A program made the position numbers and the translations under genes. Below, piece by piece: positions 14,883 to 23,519 of a DNA stretch of 64,000 bases. Under the pieces are notes generated by a model. That model was not told the DNA's origin, made no database searches, and worked only from the letters and a program-made list of their open reading frames with translations. The stretch covers positions 1-64,000 of the forward strand of contig SUVK01000005.1 in assembly GCA_015062055.1 (NCBI GenBank), in the 5' to 3' direction. Numbering within the stretch: the first letter of the stretch is position 1; every line of letters starts with the position of its first letter. The DNA is from Akkermansiaceae bacterium (GTDB lineage Bacteria > Verrucomicrobiota > Verrucomicrobiia > Verrucomicrobiales > Akkermansiaceae).

Positions 14883-16051
14883 GAGAAAAAACAATGTTAA
14901 GAGAATTTGTAGATTATATAGTCAGTGTTGCGCCCCGACACAACAAACAAACTCTTATAGTAGCAGCTTCTCAGACGTTTGGGTTGAAAAAAGATGGGAA
15001 AGTATATTATACCGAAACCTTTTCTGTTAGATTTTGTCATAGTAAAGGGCAAGATGGCAAGTTTTCCGGCACCGTTTTGGCGTTATCTAAATTGCAGAAG
15101 TATGACAGCAAGCCTTTTCTTGTTGTGTTGACGACAAGCGGTGAGAATTATGTATATTTGGCAAATACAACATTTTTGAATAAAATTAGTCATTCATCAA
15201 AGGAGCTGCGCGAGGATAATATAGTGGGCAGTTTTTTGGGAAGCAATATAATTCGAAACTTCCAAGATATTGAAAATTGTGCAGATAATGTAGAACGCTT
15301 GTATGCGTTTCATATGGATTCAACACCAGAAGAGAATTTGCGACGGTTAGTGGACTCAACTAATGCCATAGAGGCAAAGGGTAAGAAATATCAACCGGAC
15401 GAAATTGCTAAAAATAATATTTTTTCCTCAATTAGCAGAGCGATAAAATTTGTTAAGTCTAAACATTTTTCTGATTTGTGTAATGATTTGCATGACAGAG
15501 TAGAGCAATGTAAGGAAGCAATTTTGGCAGCGGCGCATATCGAGAACGTAAATATACGAGGACGTCTGATAGAGGTGTTAATTTGTTGTGACCCTGCTAA
15601 ACGGTTGGAATTGTTGCGCGAAATCAGAAGTATGGAGCAGAACATACCTCGCTATAAATCAGAAAATGAGTTAGCTGACTATGTTAAAAGTTATCCCGAT
15701 GTAGTTTCATATACTGATGTGAAAACGAAGGTGTTATACCTTAAGTCTAATCCCAAGGCCTATAATATTGATAAATTCCTTGAATGCATGGCGTTTGATT
15801 CTTCTGTATTTATGTTTTATTTTGTAGGAGTAAATGAAGAAGGCGTTGCCTGTACTGCATTGTGCTCTGCATATCATAGAGAGTTGGTAGACGCTACATA
15901 TATTCAACATCATTGGTGTGGTAGAAATTCTAGGGGTGTAACACAGTTCAATGGTGAATGCATTGAGAGTATACTAAACAATGCGAAGTTTCAAAATGTC
16001 ATTGAGGAAGAACAGGTAAATGATTATTTGCATAAATTATTATCATTGTAA
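14879..16051 (+). CDS. putative type II restriction endonuclease
   Basis: A 390-residue protein, translationally coupled (4-base overlap) to the methylase, the usual place for the cognate endonuclease. I do not recognise a named family. The N-terminal half has a strand pattern ending in KPFLVVLTTSGENYVYLANTTFL. The middle is helical (about 130-255). The C-terminal part has SYPDVVSYTDVKTKVLYLKSN, whose PD and DVK could belong to a PD-(D/E)xK-like site, then KAYNIDKFLECM and FMFYFVGV. Function is inferred mainly from the neighbour. If it is the nuclease, cutting would be blocked by the upstream methylase. AT-rich like its neighbours. Confidence 0.62.
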   Translation: MREKTMLREFVDYIVSVAPRHNKQTLIVAASQTFGLKKDGKVYYTETFSVRFCHSKGQDGKFSGTVLALSKLQKYDSKPFLVVLTTSGENYVYLANTTFLNKISHSSKELREDNIVGSFLGSNIIRNFQDIENCADNVERLYAFHMDSTPEENLRRLVDSTNAIEAKGKKYQPDEIAKNNIFSSISRAIKFVKSKHFSDLCNDLHDRVEQCKEAILAAAHIENVNIRGRLIEVLICCDPAKRLELLREIRSMEQNIPRYKSENELADYVKSYPDVVSYTDVKTKVLYLKSNPKAYNIDKFLECMAFDSSVFMFYFVGVNEEGVACTALCSAYHRELVDATYIQHHWCGRNSRGVTQFNGECIESILNNAKFQNVIEEEQVNDYLHKLLSL

Positions 16052-16057
16052 CATTAC

Positions 16058-17281
16058 TTGTCTAAGCGAGTGCTTAAGGGAAAAGTTGATGATATTATAA
16101 TTCAGGCACAAAAGGATTTGCTAAATGCAAATCTACTCGATAGCCCTGATTATATTGATTTGTATTCAGGGGGAGAAAATACGGCAGTAGTGCAACTATT
16201 GGCAACGCTGCACTATCATTATGTTGCTCTGTTTGAAAAGATGAATGCGCGTTTGCCGACAGGAGAACACGGAGCGCATTTTTTTGCTGATCCAAGTAGA
16301 GATTTGATACGAGTTATAGATGTTACTAATTTATTGCTTACCGGCTTAAAGGGTACTGAGTACTCTTTTGAGATTGAGGCTGAGTTTAAGAGTTTTGTGA
16401 ACATATGTAGACAGTTTTTGAGTGGTAGCGGTGGAAGTTCAATACCCCCGCATATACCGAAAGCTCCTATATATTATACAAGACAGATTTTCATTCCTTC
16501 AACTTCGGTGCAGATTGCAAGTTCAGTTTCTGATAAAAGAAATCTTAAAACAAAAATGATAGGTAGTGGCTCGTATGCAAACGTCTATCGTTTTCGTGAC
16601 GATTTCTATGGTCGTGATTTTGTGTTAAAGGTGGCGAAAAAGGATTTATCTGAAAGTGATAAGGAGAGATTTAGAAATGAGTATGTAGTCATGAAGGGGC
16701 TGTCTTCTCCATATGTTGCCGAGGTCTACAAGTATTTCGAAGGTAAAGATGAGTTTATAATGGAAAGTTTGGATGAAACTCTTTACCAGTATGTTTCCAG
16801 TCAAAATGATAAAGCAACATTTAATGTAGAAATCAGACGACGCTTGTGTTTACAGGTAATGAAGGCGTTTGAGTACATACACGAAAAACAAATTTTGCAC
16901 AGAGATATTAGTCCCTACAACATACTTATAAAAAAATATGAGGACTCAGTTGTTGTGAAGATAGCCGACCTGGGATTAGTTAAAATACCTGAAAGCGTGC
17001 TTACGAATTCTCAAACTGAAATTAAGGGTTGTTGTAATGACCCTCAGCTTAGACACGTTGGATATTCTAATTATTCACTCCCCCATGAGATTTACGCAAT
17101 CACGGTAATTACCAAGTTTATTCTTACAGGTTCTATGAATATATGTAATGTGAAGGATGATAGTCTTCGTGAGTTCGTAATGAGGGGTACAAATCCTGAG
17201 TTAGATAAGAGATATTCGAACGTAACAGAGATGAGAAAGTATTTTCAATTGCTACGGTTTTCCGGTTGTAGCCTGCATTGA
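16058..17281 (+). CDS. Hanks-type Ser/Thr protein kinase joined to a restriction-modification operon
   Basis: A 407-residue protein. Residues 1-160 are an unrecognised, mostly helical N-terminal domain. Residues 165-395 are a protein kinase: Gly-loop GSGSYANV (169-176), FVLKVAKK (Lys191), helix-C Glu208, catalytic loop HRDISPYNIL (281-290) and DLG (304-306) in place of DFG. All catalytic residues are present, so it should be active. The APE region is poorly conserved and the C-lobe is short. It starts with TTG 16058, 6 bases after the restriction gene, so the three genes read as one operon. Kinases occur in several defence systems (Stk2, PglW of BREX-like loci), but a kinase as third gene of a small methylase/endonuclease pair is unusual to me. 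It could be a second, abortive layer or a regulator of the nuclease; both are inference. Confidence 0.85.
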   Translation: MSKRVLKGKVDDIIIQAQKDLLNANLLDSPDYIDLYSGGENTAVVQLLATLHYHYVALFEKMNARLPTGEHGAHFFADPSRDLIRVIDVTNLLLTGLKGTEYSFEIEAEFKSFVNICRQFLSGSGGSSIPPHIPKAPIYYTRQIFIPSTSVQIASSVSDKRNLKTKMIGSGSYANVYRFRDDFYGRDFVLKVAKKDLSESDKERFRNEYVVMKGLSSPYVAEVYKYFEGKDEFIMESLDETLYQYVSSQNDKATFNVEIRRRLCLQVMKAFEYIHEKQILHRDISPYNILIKKYEDSVVVKIADLGLVKIPESVLTNSQTEIKGCCNDPQLRHVGYSNYSLPHEIYAITVITKFILTGSMNICNVKDDSLREFVMRGTNPELDKRYSNVTEMRKYFQLLRFSGCSLH

Positions 17282-17314
17282 GGTTTACTTTGTCTCTGGA
17301 GGAAGTTCGCAGGG

Positions 17315-17331
17315 CTTGGAAAAGGACTTGG
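17315..17331 (+). repeat. 17-base post-operon repeat, copy 2
   Basis: Identical to 13347-13363, 34 bases after the kinase stop codon. It is the last island-like feature before the thiamine genes, so it may mark the right end of the hotspot. Confidence 0.75.
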
Positions 17332-17475
17332 GATATTGCTCGAATTTAGCCGTTTTGTGGGTAGCAGAGGGTAGTTGAGACTGGCTTTCTTTCGATAGAA
17401 AATGAATGATTTAGAGTGAAAAAATCAACTAACTTACCGATAAAATAAGCAGGTGGTTTTTCAACCTGTTACATA

Positions 17476-18114
17476 TCAAGAGGCTTGTTCAATTTGTCGA
17501 ATCACATTTTTAGCCGTTTGGGCAATATCTGCTTGTTTAAGCAACCAAGAAACAATAACAACGCGGCGTGCGCCGGCGTTCAACACATCGGGCAGGGTCT
17601 CCCCGTTGATTCCGCCGATGCAGAACATGGGTAAGTCTTCTATGGCTTTTTGCGTGGTTGCAATATCTTGCAAGCCTATGGCCCTGCGCCCGGGTTTGGT
17701 GCCCGTGGGGAAGAGCGGCCCGAAGCCGATGTAATCTGCTCCTTCTTGTCGGGCCGACAAAGCCTGCTCGGGGCTATGGGTAGAGCGCCCAATCAGAACG
17801 CCGTCTCCCACAATTTTTCTCACATCGGCCAAGCTGCCGCCATCTTGCCCCACATGAACGGCATCTGCACCAATCTCTGCAGCCATTTCCGGGTAATCAT
17901 TCAGCACAAAGATAGCCCGGCGCTCTCGGCAAATGGCTTGCATGGCGATTGCCCATTGCTTAACAAGTGCGGGTGCTACCCCTTTAGCGCGAAGTTGAAT
18001 GATATGGACGCCACCGTCAATCAGCGCATGCGTACGCGCAGCCACTTGCTCCGGTTTGGTATAGCCCATATCGACAATCCCATAAAGGCGGCAATTTGCG
18101 AGAATCTGCTTCAT
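17476..18114 (-). CDS. thiE: thiamine-phosphate synthase
   Basis: A 212-residue TIM-barrel enzyme that joins hydroxymethylpyrimidine diphosphate with thiazole phosphate to make thiamine phosphate in the cytoplasm. The family sequence is clear throughout: YGIVDMGY at the start, VHIIQLRAKG (substrate Arg-Lys), IFVLNDYPEMAAEIGADAVHVGQDG (diphosphate/Mg site), GVLIGRSTHSPEQAL, DYIGFGPLFPTGTKPG and FCIGGINGETLPDVLNAGARRVV. Full length. It is transcribed away from the THI4-type gene 115 bases off. I see no TPP riboswitch core in the shared upstream region. ATG 18114 gives the expected N-terminus. Confidence 0.95.
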   Translation of the reverse strand: MKQILANCRLYGIVDMGYTKPEQVAARTHALIDGGVHIIQLRAKGVAPALVKQWAIAMQAICRERRAIFVLNDYPEMAAEIGADAVHVGQDGGSLADVRKIVGDGVLIGRSTHSPEQALSARQEGADYIGFGPLFPTGTKPGRRAIGLQDIATTQKAIEDLPMFCIGGINGETLPDVLNAGARRVVIVSWLLKQADIAQTAKNVIRQIEQAS

Positions 18115-18229
18115 GTCACCAACTCTGCCACAATGCTGCGGTTTCTACAAGCTCAAAACGCATATTTCTGTACTCATGACGTAATAACGGCTTGAGAGCC
18201 GCCCTGTATTTAACTATGCTGATATTGTT

Positions 18230-19003
18230 ATGGAAACTCTGGTGTCTAGCGGAATTATTGAGTCGTATTTTAACAAATTGCAGAACAACTTGGTTTTGGA
18301 TGCCGCTATCGTCGGCGGTGGCCCATCGGGGATTGTGGCTGCGTATTATTTGGCAAAAGCGGGGCACAAAGTCTCTTTGTTTGACCGCAAACTTTCCCCG
18401 GGTGGCGGCATGTGGGGTGGTGCCATGATGTTTAACGACATAGTGGTGCAAGAGGAAGCCATGGATATCGTCCGCGAGCTGGGGCTTTGCTACAAGCCGT
18501 ACCGCGATGGTACGTATATCATCGACTCCGTACATGCCACGGCAGGGCTGCTTTACAAGGCTACTCAGGCAGGGGCTACCATTTTCAACTGTTATTCGGT
18601 GGAGGATGTCGTCTACAAGCAGGGGCGAGTAGGGGGTGTTGTTGTCAACTGGACCCCCGTTTTGCGCGAGGGCCTTCATGTGGACCCCCTTACCATCATC
18701 GCCAAAACCGTGCTGGACGGCACCGGCCACGACTGCGAAATCGCCAAAACCGTTGCCCGTAAAAACGGCGTGCGACTCAATACCCCCACCGGTGGTGTAG
18801 TCGGAGAAATGAGTATGGATGCCGCAGAGGGCGAACGCTCCACCATCGATAATACCAAAGAGATTTACCCGGGTTTGTTTGTTTCCGGTATGGCGGCCAA
18901 CGGCGTTAGCGGCAGTTTCCGCATGGGGCCGATTTTCGGTGGTATGCTCATGAGCGGTAAAAAAGCAGCCACGCTGATGGGGGCTGCGATATCGGCTTGC
19001 TGA
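18230..19003 (+). CDS. thi4: THI4-type thiazole synthase, His variant (sulfide-dependent type)
   Basis: A 257-residue Rossmann-fold protein that makes the thiazole half of thiamine from NAD and glycine. It shows the dinucleotide site AAIVGGGPSGIVAAYYLAKAG (25-45), LSPGGGMWGGAMMFN and the C-terminal SGMAANGVSGSFRMGPIFGGM. At the position where yeast THI4 has its suicidal sulfur-donating Cys205, this protein reads GLHVDPLTI with His150. That is the state of archaeal enzymes using free sulfide catalytically. An anaerobe living in sulfide fits this. It pairs with thiE next door and would replace ThiG. The call is firm; the metal and sulfide dependence is inferred from the residue. Confidence 0.93.
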   Translation: METLVSSGIIESYFNKLQNNLVLDAAIVGGGPSGIVAAYYLAKAGHKVSLFDRKLSPGGGMWGGAMMFNDIVVQEEAMDIVRELGLCYKPYRDGTYIIDSVHATAGLLYKATQAGATIFNCYSVEDVVYKQGRVGGVVVNWTPVLREGLHVDPLTIIAKTVLDGTGHDCEIAKTVARKNGVRLNTPTGGVVGEMSMDAAEGERSTIDNTKEIYPGLFVSGMAANGVSGSFRMGPIFGGMLMSGKKAATLMGAAISAC

Positions 19004-19038
19004 TAACGCGCGCCAGTCGAAAAAGCAGATTATTTCGG

Positions 19039-19070
19039 GCAATGCCGGTACGTTTCGGCATTGCTCATTT
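19039..19070 (+). terminator. terminator behind thi4
   Basis: A 9-bp stem GCAATGCCG / CGGCATTGC with an 8-base loop, followed by TCATTTTGTT, 36 bases after the stop codon. Confidence 0.75.
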
Positions 19071-19092
19071 TGTTATTTGTTAGCAAATAACA
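19071..19092. repeat. perfect inverted repeat, possible operator
   Basis: TGTTATTTG-TTAG-CAAATAACA, about 50 bases before the -35 of the adhesin promoter. The symmetry would suit a dimeric regulator; nothing identifies one. Confidence 0.45.
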
Positions 19093-19140
19093 ATTCCTAT
19101 GAAAAATGTATAGAAAAATCGTTTTTATCATATTTCTTGC

Positions 19141-19169
19141 TTGACACCCCTTGAAGAATCGTGTAACTT
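19141..19169 (+). promoter_or_regulatory. probable promoter of the large adhesin gene
   Basis: TTGACA, a 17-base spacer and TAACTT, leaving a leader of roughly 70 bases before ATG 19248. The -35 is perfect, the -10 partial. Confidence 0.5.
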
Positions 19170-19247
19170 TTAGGCTAATGTAACTCGGTATGTGCCGACG
19201 TTGTATACCACAGATAGTGATATCGAAAACTTTTACCACATAATTGA

Positions 19248-22200
19248 ATGAAAAAGACACTGTTTCTTCTGCTGGCGATTCCCGGTCTCGCTGTTGCCGA
19301 TGCCGAAACAACTGTAACCGCACCGTCTGCTTTGACGATGCATGAAGTTACGTTTAATGGCGCAACAACCCTGACCAGCAGTAATCAGGCGATGACTTGG
19401 GACGGTTCGAATGCGTACAATGCATGGTACATGGAAACCATCTTGACGGCATCAACCGGCGATGCATATCAGGTCTCGATTACGGCGGGGCCGGGTGGTG
19501 ATAATTCGAGTGGTCTCTCGGTATCATCCAAAAACGGCTGGGTGACTATAGGTAAAGGCCGCCAAGCTGTCTACGATGGGAATAACGCTTTATCATTCGA
19601 TAATACTCACCTGCTGACATTTGCCTATTATAATGGTGAGGCATATATGGGTAACTTGATTACCGGCGAATACATTAAATGTACCCCCACAGGGGTAACA
19701 ACGACCATGACCTCCGGCACGTCTCGTGCGTGGTCCAATGGCGGAACTACGCAAATAGGTGCTACCAGGATTGCATCGTTGGATGGTATTTCTACAGACA
19801 TTGTCACACTGGTAACACAGGGTACCAATACGGCAGCAGCTTCCGGTACTCAATTTTATGCCGTAGGCACAAGCCAAAACGGTAGCACCGCGCTTGTTGT
19901 CAACAGTGGCTCTGCCTCCGCGTGGACCGGGGCTTTCGGTAACGCTGCTAATCCCAGTGCTAATAACAACAACTTGACCTTGACCGGTAGCGTTTCCATG
20001 CGTTTTACCGATGATTTCAAGGGTGAAAAAACCGCATTCGGTATCGTGAATGCCGGGGCGGTCACGGGCGATGTCTCTTTGTTCTTTGATGCAGAGGGTG
20101 CATCCTACGGCTCTTTTACCGGCACAAACGCAGCTTCGATAGTGGGTGCCTATAACGGTACGATTGGTGGCACCTTCCGTGCCGTGATTAACGCCGGCAC
20201 TTTCCAAAACGATATATACGGAGGTATTCATAAAGGAGAAGACGATGACAGCGTGGGGGCTACGGCCATTACTGTCAATGGCGGCACCATCAAGGGTAAT
20301 GTATATGCCGGTGGACTAACCGGAAGCATTACCGGCGATACCTCCGTTACCATCACCGCTCTTACCCCGTTTGCCTCTCACACGGCAGACAATATCATCA
20401 GCGCAGGTGGTGTTGGTGGTACTATTGACGGTGATTCTACCGTCACGCTCTCCGGTATAGAAAACGGCAGCTACGCCGGTACGATAAGTGGCGGGGCTAA
20501 CGTGGCCGGCAGTTCAACGCTTAACGTAGCATCCTCTCAAGTTACTGTCGGCTCAGTGTCAGATTTCGACCGCCTTTCTCTGACCGGTAATTCCACGTTA
20601 CGAGTCAGCGGGAAGTTGACCTCCAATGCCGGCTTATCCATCGAGGGCGATGGTGGCGATGTTACGCTCTCCGGCTCCGAAAATGCCGTCGTAGGGACAC
20701 TTTCTATTGCCGAGGGTAACAGTTTGACCTTGGCTTCGGGGAGTGGCTTGACTGTAAATGGGGCTATACATAATGATGGAGTGATCGATAATTCAGGTGA
20801 CATTAACTTGAATATTTCTTCGGCATCCGGGCTTGTTGCAAAATATAATCCCGATGAGTTAAATCGTGAAGATAATGGGTTAGGCTCTGCCATTATAGAC
20901 AACGTTATTACCGGAAATGGACAATTTGTCGGTAACGGTACGATAAATGCGACATATAACGGAAACTCTATAGACGTTGACGTAACAACAGGTCAAGCTG
21001 TTATCCAAGACGCTATCTATTATGTGATGGAGCCTCTGACAGAAGAGGATGTCACAAATACAGCCGATGAGAATCAAATATACAGGCTTCTTCCAACAAA
21101 AGTTGTCGAGTTAAACTCTGTTGTAAATGTGGGTAATCATGGCAATGACCAAGGCCCTATGCCATACGCTCCGGCTGATAACGCTTTAGGATACTACATC
21201 GGAGAAAATGGTACATTATGTGTTAGTGCAGATGAAACTGAGTCCGGCATTTCAGTGCAGAAAATCTTGTCCGATACCCAAGGCAACGGCGACCTTATTT
21301 TACGAGCACCGGGGTATCATAGTGGGAACACGACGGAGGAAGAGACACGGTGGGACATCTCATTTAACGGTAAAAGTCAATTAACCGGTGGTCTGTATCT
21401 GTCTCCTTATGTACAAAATGCAACAAACGGGGTGTATCGTTTTCACAATGGTATTGATTTATACCTCAATGACGGAGCCGATATTTCATCGTTCAGTTCT
21501 GTAGTATTAGGGTTTCCTCAAACCATCATTCACGTCTCGGGCACACTTGGGAAAGATGCCAATGGTAATCATTTTAACAATGTCTCAGCATACGGCGCCG
21601 GCGATGTATTCATTAATTACGAATCTGAAGATAGGCAAGAACTTGTATTAGGGGGTAGTACCACCCTGCAGCCCTATAAGTACTTGGATGCCTCTTATGC
21701 AGATGCCGGGAGCACGTTGCATTTGACGGCAGGCTCAGACGTTGATTTCCGCATCAAGCATCTAACTTCCGGCGAAAATGCAAATTCAACACGCCCGACC
21801 ACGGTTATGTTGGGTATGGCTGCAACAGAAGTAGACTCTGTTCTGACAATAGAGTCGTTCGATTATGATGGTTTTATTTACCTACAAGCTATGTCAAGGG
21901 CTGCCGGTTCATTAACTGTCAATATAACGTTGCTCTCCGGCCAAGAATTGAAGGATTCGCAGGTATATCGTTATTCATCGAAATATACAGAAGTAGAGCA
22001 ATCTCTTAACATAAAAGGTGAGGGCCGATACATTTTAGGAGAAGGTCATAGTATGACCTACTCAACCTATACATCAGTTCTGGCTGGTGATTACAACTTC
22101 GGCGTGCTTGACTCTACTTGGACGGGTACCGTTGAAGTGAACAATTTGAATGCGAGTGGCTCAAATACCAATATTGCCGGAATAAAAATTGCGGATTATG

Positions 22201-23435
22201 GTAACGAGAATTCATCCATTCATTTTAAGGGCTTCAAGGGGTATTTAACAGATGATATAAAGGATGTTCAGATTGCATCCGACCTGATTCTCGAAAACAC
22301 TGAAAACACTCAAACCCCGAATGGCTATGAGATATGTTATGGCTATACCGACCAAATTCAAACCTACAGTGGCGATATCAGCGGTAATGGTGATTTTGTG
22401 ATCAGTACCGATGTGAATATGCAATACAATATTCAAGGTGATGTGTCGGAGTGGAAAGATGGGGCTGAGTTAAAAGTTTCAGCCGGTAATCAGAAAGTCA
22501 ACTTCTCCGGTAATGCAACCGAAATCAATGCCGATGTATTAGCCACCGGAGGCACGATGGATGCTACAATCAGCAATGACAACGCCGTTACTGTGAACGG
22601 TGCGGTTGAAGCTCAGGGTGGTGCTCTTAACATGTCCGTATCTACGGCTCGAGGAACTACCTTTACAAATAGTGTAGCCGTAAGCTCACTGTCGGTATCC
22701 GACAACTCTGTAGCGCACTTGCAGGCTACTTCTACGGCCGGTAATGTTAAGATTGATCGCCACGGGGAGGAGGCAACATCTGCCGACCTCAGCGATGGTT
22801 TGACGATAGCCGGTGATTCGGTAAGCGGTGGTCACATCGAGAATGCAGCCATCACGCATCTGCAGGCAGGTGGTACCGTGTTGCTCGAAGATTTAACCGC
22901 CGGCAACCTGTACCTGTACGGTGACGGCATCAACTTCAGCGCACAAGAAGATCAAAGTCAATTTACCTACACCGAGCAAAAGACCTACGGTAGCCTCAAG
23001 GTGAACGAGGTGGTTTTCAATACCTCTGTTCTCAACGGTATGACGCTGTCTGAGGATGGTGCAAGCTTGGGCTTGACGGTAAATAATAATATCGCAGCCT
23101 CAACCGGTGATATTATTTGGAGCGATGCTCACCAAATCAGTGTTACCATTCACCTGAAAGGCTTTACCATCGAGAAACTTACCGACCGCCCCTCGGGTAC
23201 TTGGGATTGGGATACCAACCGCCTCTCCATACATCCCATGGCAGACGTTGCACTCTTGGATGATACCGCAGATGTCACCGTGGCCAACCTGTTGGCCGCC
23301 GAATACGACTTCGTTGTTTACGAGCAGAATTCGGATGGCCTGACCATACGCATGTACAACATCCCCGAGCCGACTACGGCTACGCTGAGCCTGCTGGCCT
23401 TGGCCGCCCTTGCAGCTCGCCGCCGCCGCCGCTGA
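19248..23435 (+). CDS. large adhesin-like PEP-CTERM surface protein
   Basis: A 1395-residue exported protein. It has a signal peptide (MKKTLFLLLAIPGLAVADA), then an almost Cys-free, Gly/Asn/Thr/Ser-rich beta-rich body. Residues ~25-130 resemble a lectin-like sandwich (MTWDGSNAYNAWYMETIL). Residues ~260-500 carry GAVTGDV, GGTFRAVINAGTF, NGGTIKGNVYAGGL and GGTIDGDSTVTLSG repeats, typical of autotransporter-like beta-helices. Later parts repeat the theme. The C-terminus is IPEPTTATLSLLALAALAARR plus arginines, the sorting signal shared with three other proteins here; there is no outer-membrane barrel domain. Probably anchored at or shed from the surface, where it could bind host glycans or matrix; no binding target is evident. 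It heads a 10-kb block of surface proteins. Confidence 0.82.
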   Translation: MKKTLFLLLAIPGLAVADAETTVTAPSALTMHEVTFNGATTLTSSNQAMTWDGSNAYNAWYMETILTASTGDAYQVSITAGPGGDNSSGLSVSSKNGWVTIGKGRQAVYDGNNALSFDNTHLLTFAYYNGEAYMGNLITGEYIKCTPTGVTTTMTSGTSRAWSNGGTTQIGATRIASLDGISTDIVTLVTQGTNTAAASGTQFYAVGTSQNGSTALVVNSGSASAWTGAFGNAANPSANNNNLTLTGSVSMRFTDDFKGEKTAFGIVNAGAVTGDVSLFFDAEGASYGSFTGTNAASIVGAYNGTIGGTFRAVINAGTFQNDIYGGIHKGEDDDSVGATAITVNGGTIKGNVYAGGLTGSITGDTSVTITALTPFASHTADNIISAGGVGGTIDGDSTVTLSGIENGSYAGTISGGANVAGSSTLNVASSQVTVGSVSDFDRLSLTGNSTLRVSGKLTSNAGLSIEGDGGDVTLSGSENAVVGTLSIAEGNSLTLASGSGLTVNGAIHNDGVIDNSGDINLNISSASGLVAKYNPDELNREDNGLGSAIIDNVITGNGQFVGNGTINATYNGNSIDVDVTTGQAVIQDAIYYVMEPLTEEDVTNTADENQIYRLLPTKVVELNSVVNVGNHGNDQGPMPYAPADNALGYYIGENGTLCVSADETESGISVQKILSDTQGNGDLILRAPGYHSGNTTEEETRWDISFNGKSQLTGGLYLSPYVQNATNGVYRFHNGIDLYLNDGADISSFSSVVLGFPQTIIHVSGTLGKDANGNHFNNVSAYGAGDVFINYESEDRQELVLGGSTTLQPYKYLDASYADAGSTLHLTAGSDVDFRIKHLTSGENANSTRPTTVMLGMAATEVDSVLTIESFDYDGFIYLQAMSRAAGSLTVNITLLSGQELKDSQVYRYSSKYTEVEQSLNIKGEGRYILGEGHSMTYSTYTSVLAGDYNFGVLDSTWTGTVEVNNLNASGSNTNIAGIKIADYGNENSSIHFKGFKGYLTDDIKDVQIASDLILENTENTQTPNGYEICYGYTDQIQTYSGDISGNGDFVISTDVNMQYNIQGDVSEWKDGAELKVSAGNQKVNFSGNATEINADVLATGGTMDATISNDNAVTVNGAVEAQGGALNMSVSTARGTTFTNSVAVSSLSVSDNSVAHLQATSTAGNVKIDRHGEEATSADLSDGLTIAGDSVSGGHIENAAITHLQAGGTVLLEDLTAGNLYLYGDGINFSAQEDQSQFTYTEQKTYGSLKVNEVVFNTSVLNGMTLSEDGASLGLTVNNNIAASTGDIIWSDAHQISVTIHLKGFTIEKLTDRPSGTWDWDTNRLSIHPMADVALLDDTADVTVANLLAAEYDFVVYEQNSDGLTIRMYNIPEPTTATLSLLALAALAARRRRR

Positions 23436-23478
23436 TAAACCGGGCTAAGTTATAAATAAGAAAAAAACTTATTCATCC

Positions 23479-23504
23479 GCCCGAAGCTACCTTTAGCTTC
23501 GGGC
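23479..23504 (+). terminator. terminator hairpin behind the adhesin gene
   Basis: A 10-bp perfect GC-rich stem GCCCGAAGCT / AGCTTCGGGC with a 6-base loop. The expected T-run is missing right after it (GGTCTA follows), as would be seen if an element had inserted just behind the stem. Confidence 0.65.
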
Positions 23505-23519
23505 GGTCTAGTGCAGTAT

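Noticed and set aside
18115-18229. TPP riboswitch between thiE and the THI4 gene
   Set aside because: The conserved CUGAGA and the pyrophosphate-side helix motifs are absent on both strands.
18116-19042. 308-codon frame antisense to the THI4-type gene
   Set aside because: It lies opposite a strongly conserved enzyme gene and has no protein-like motif.
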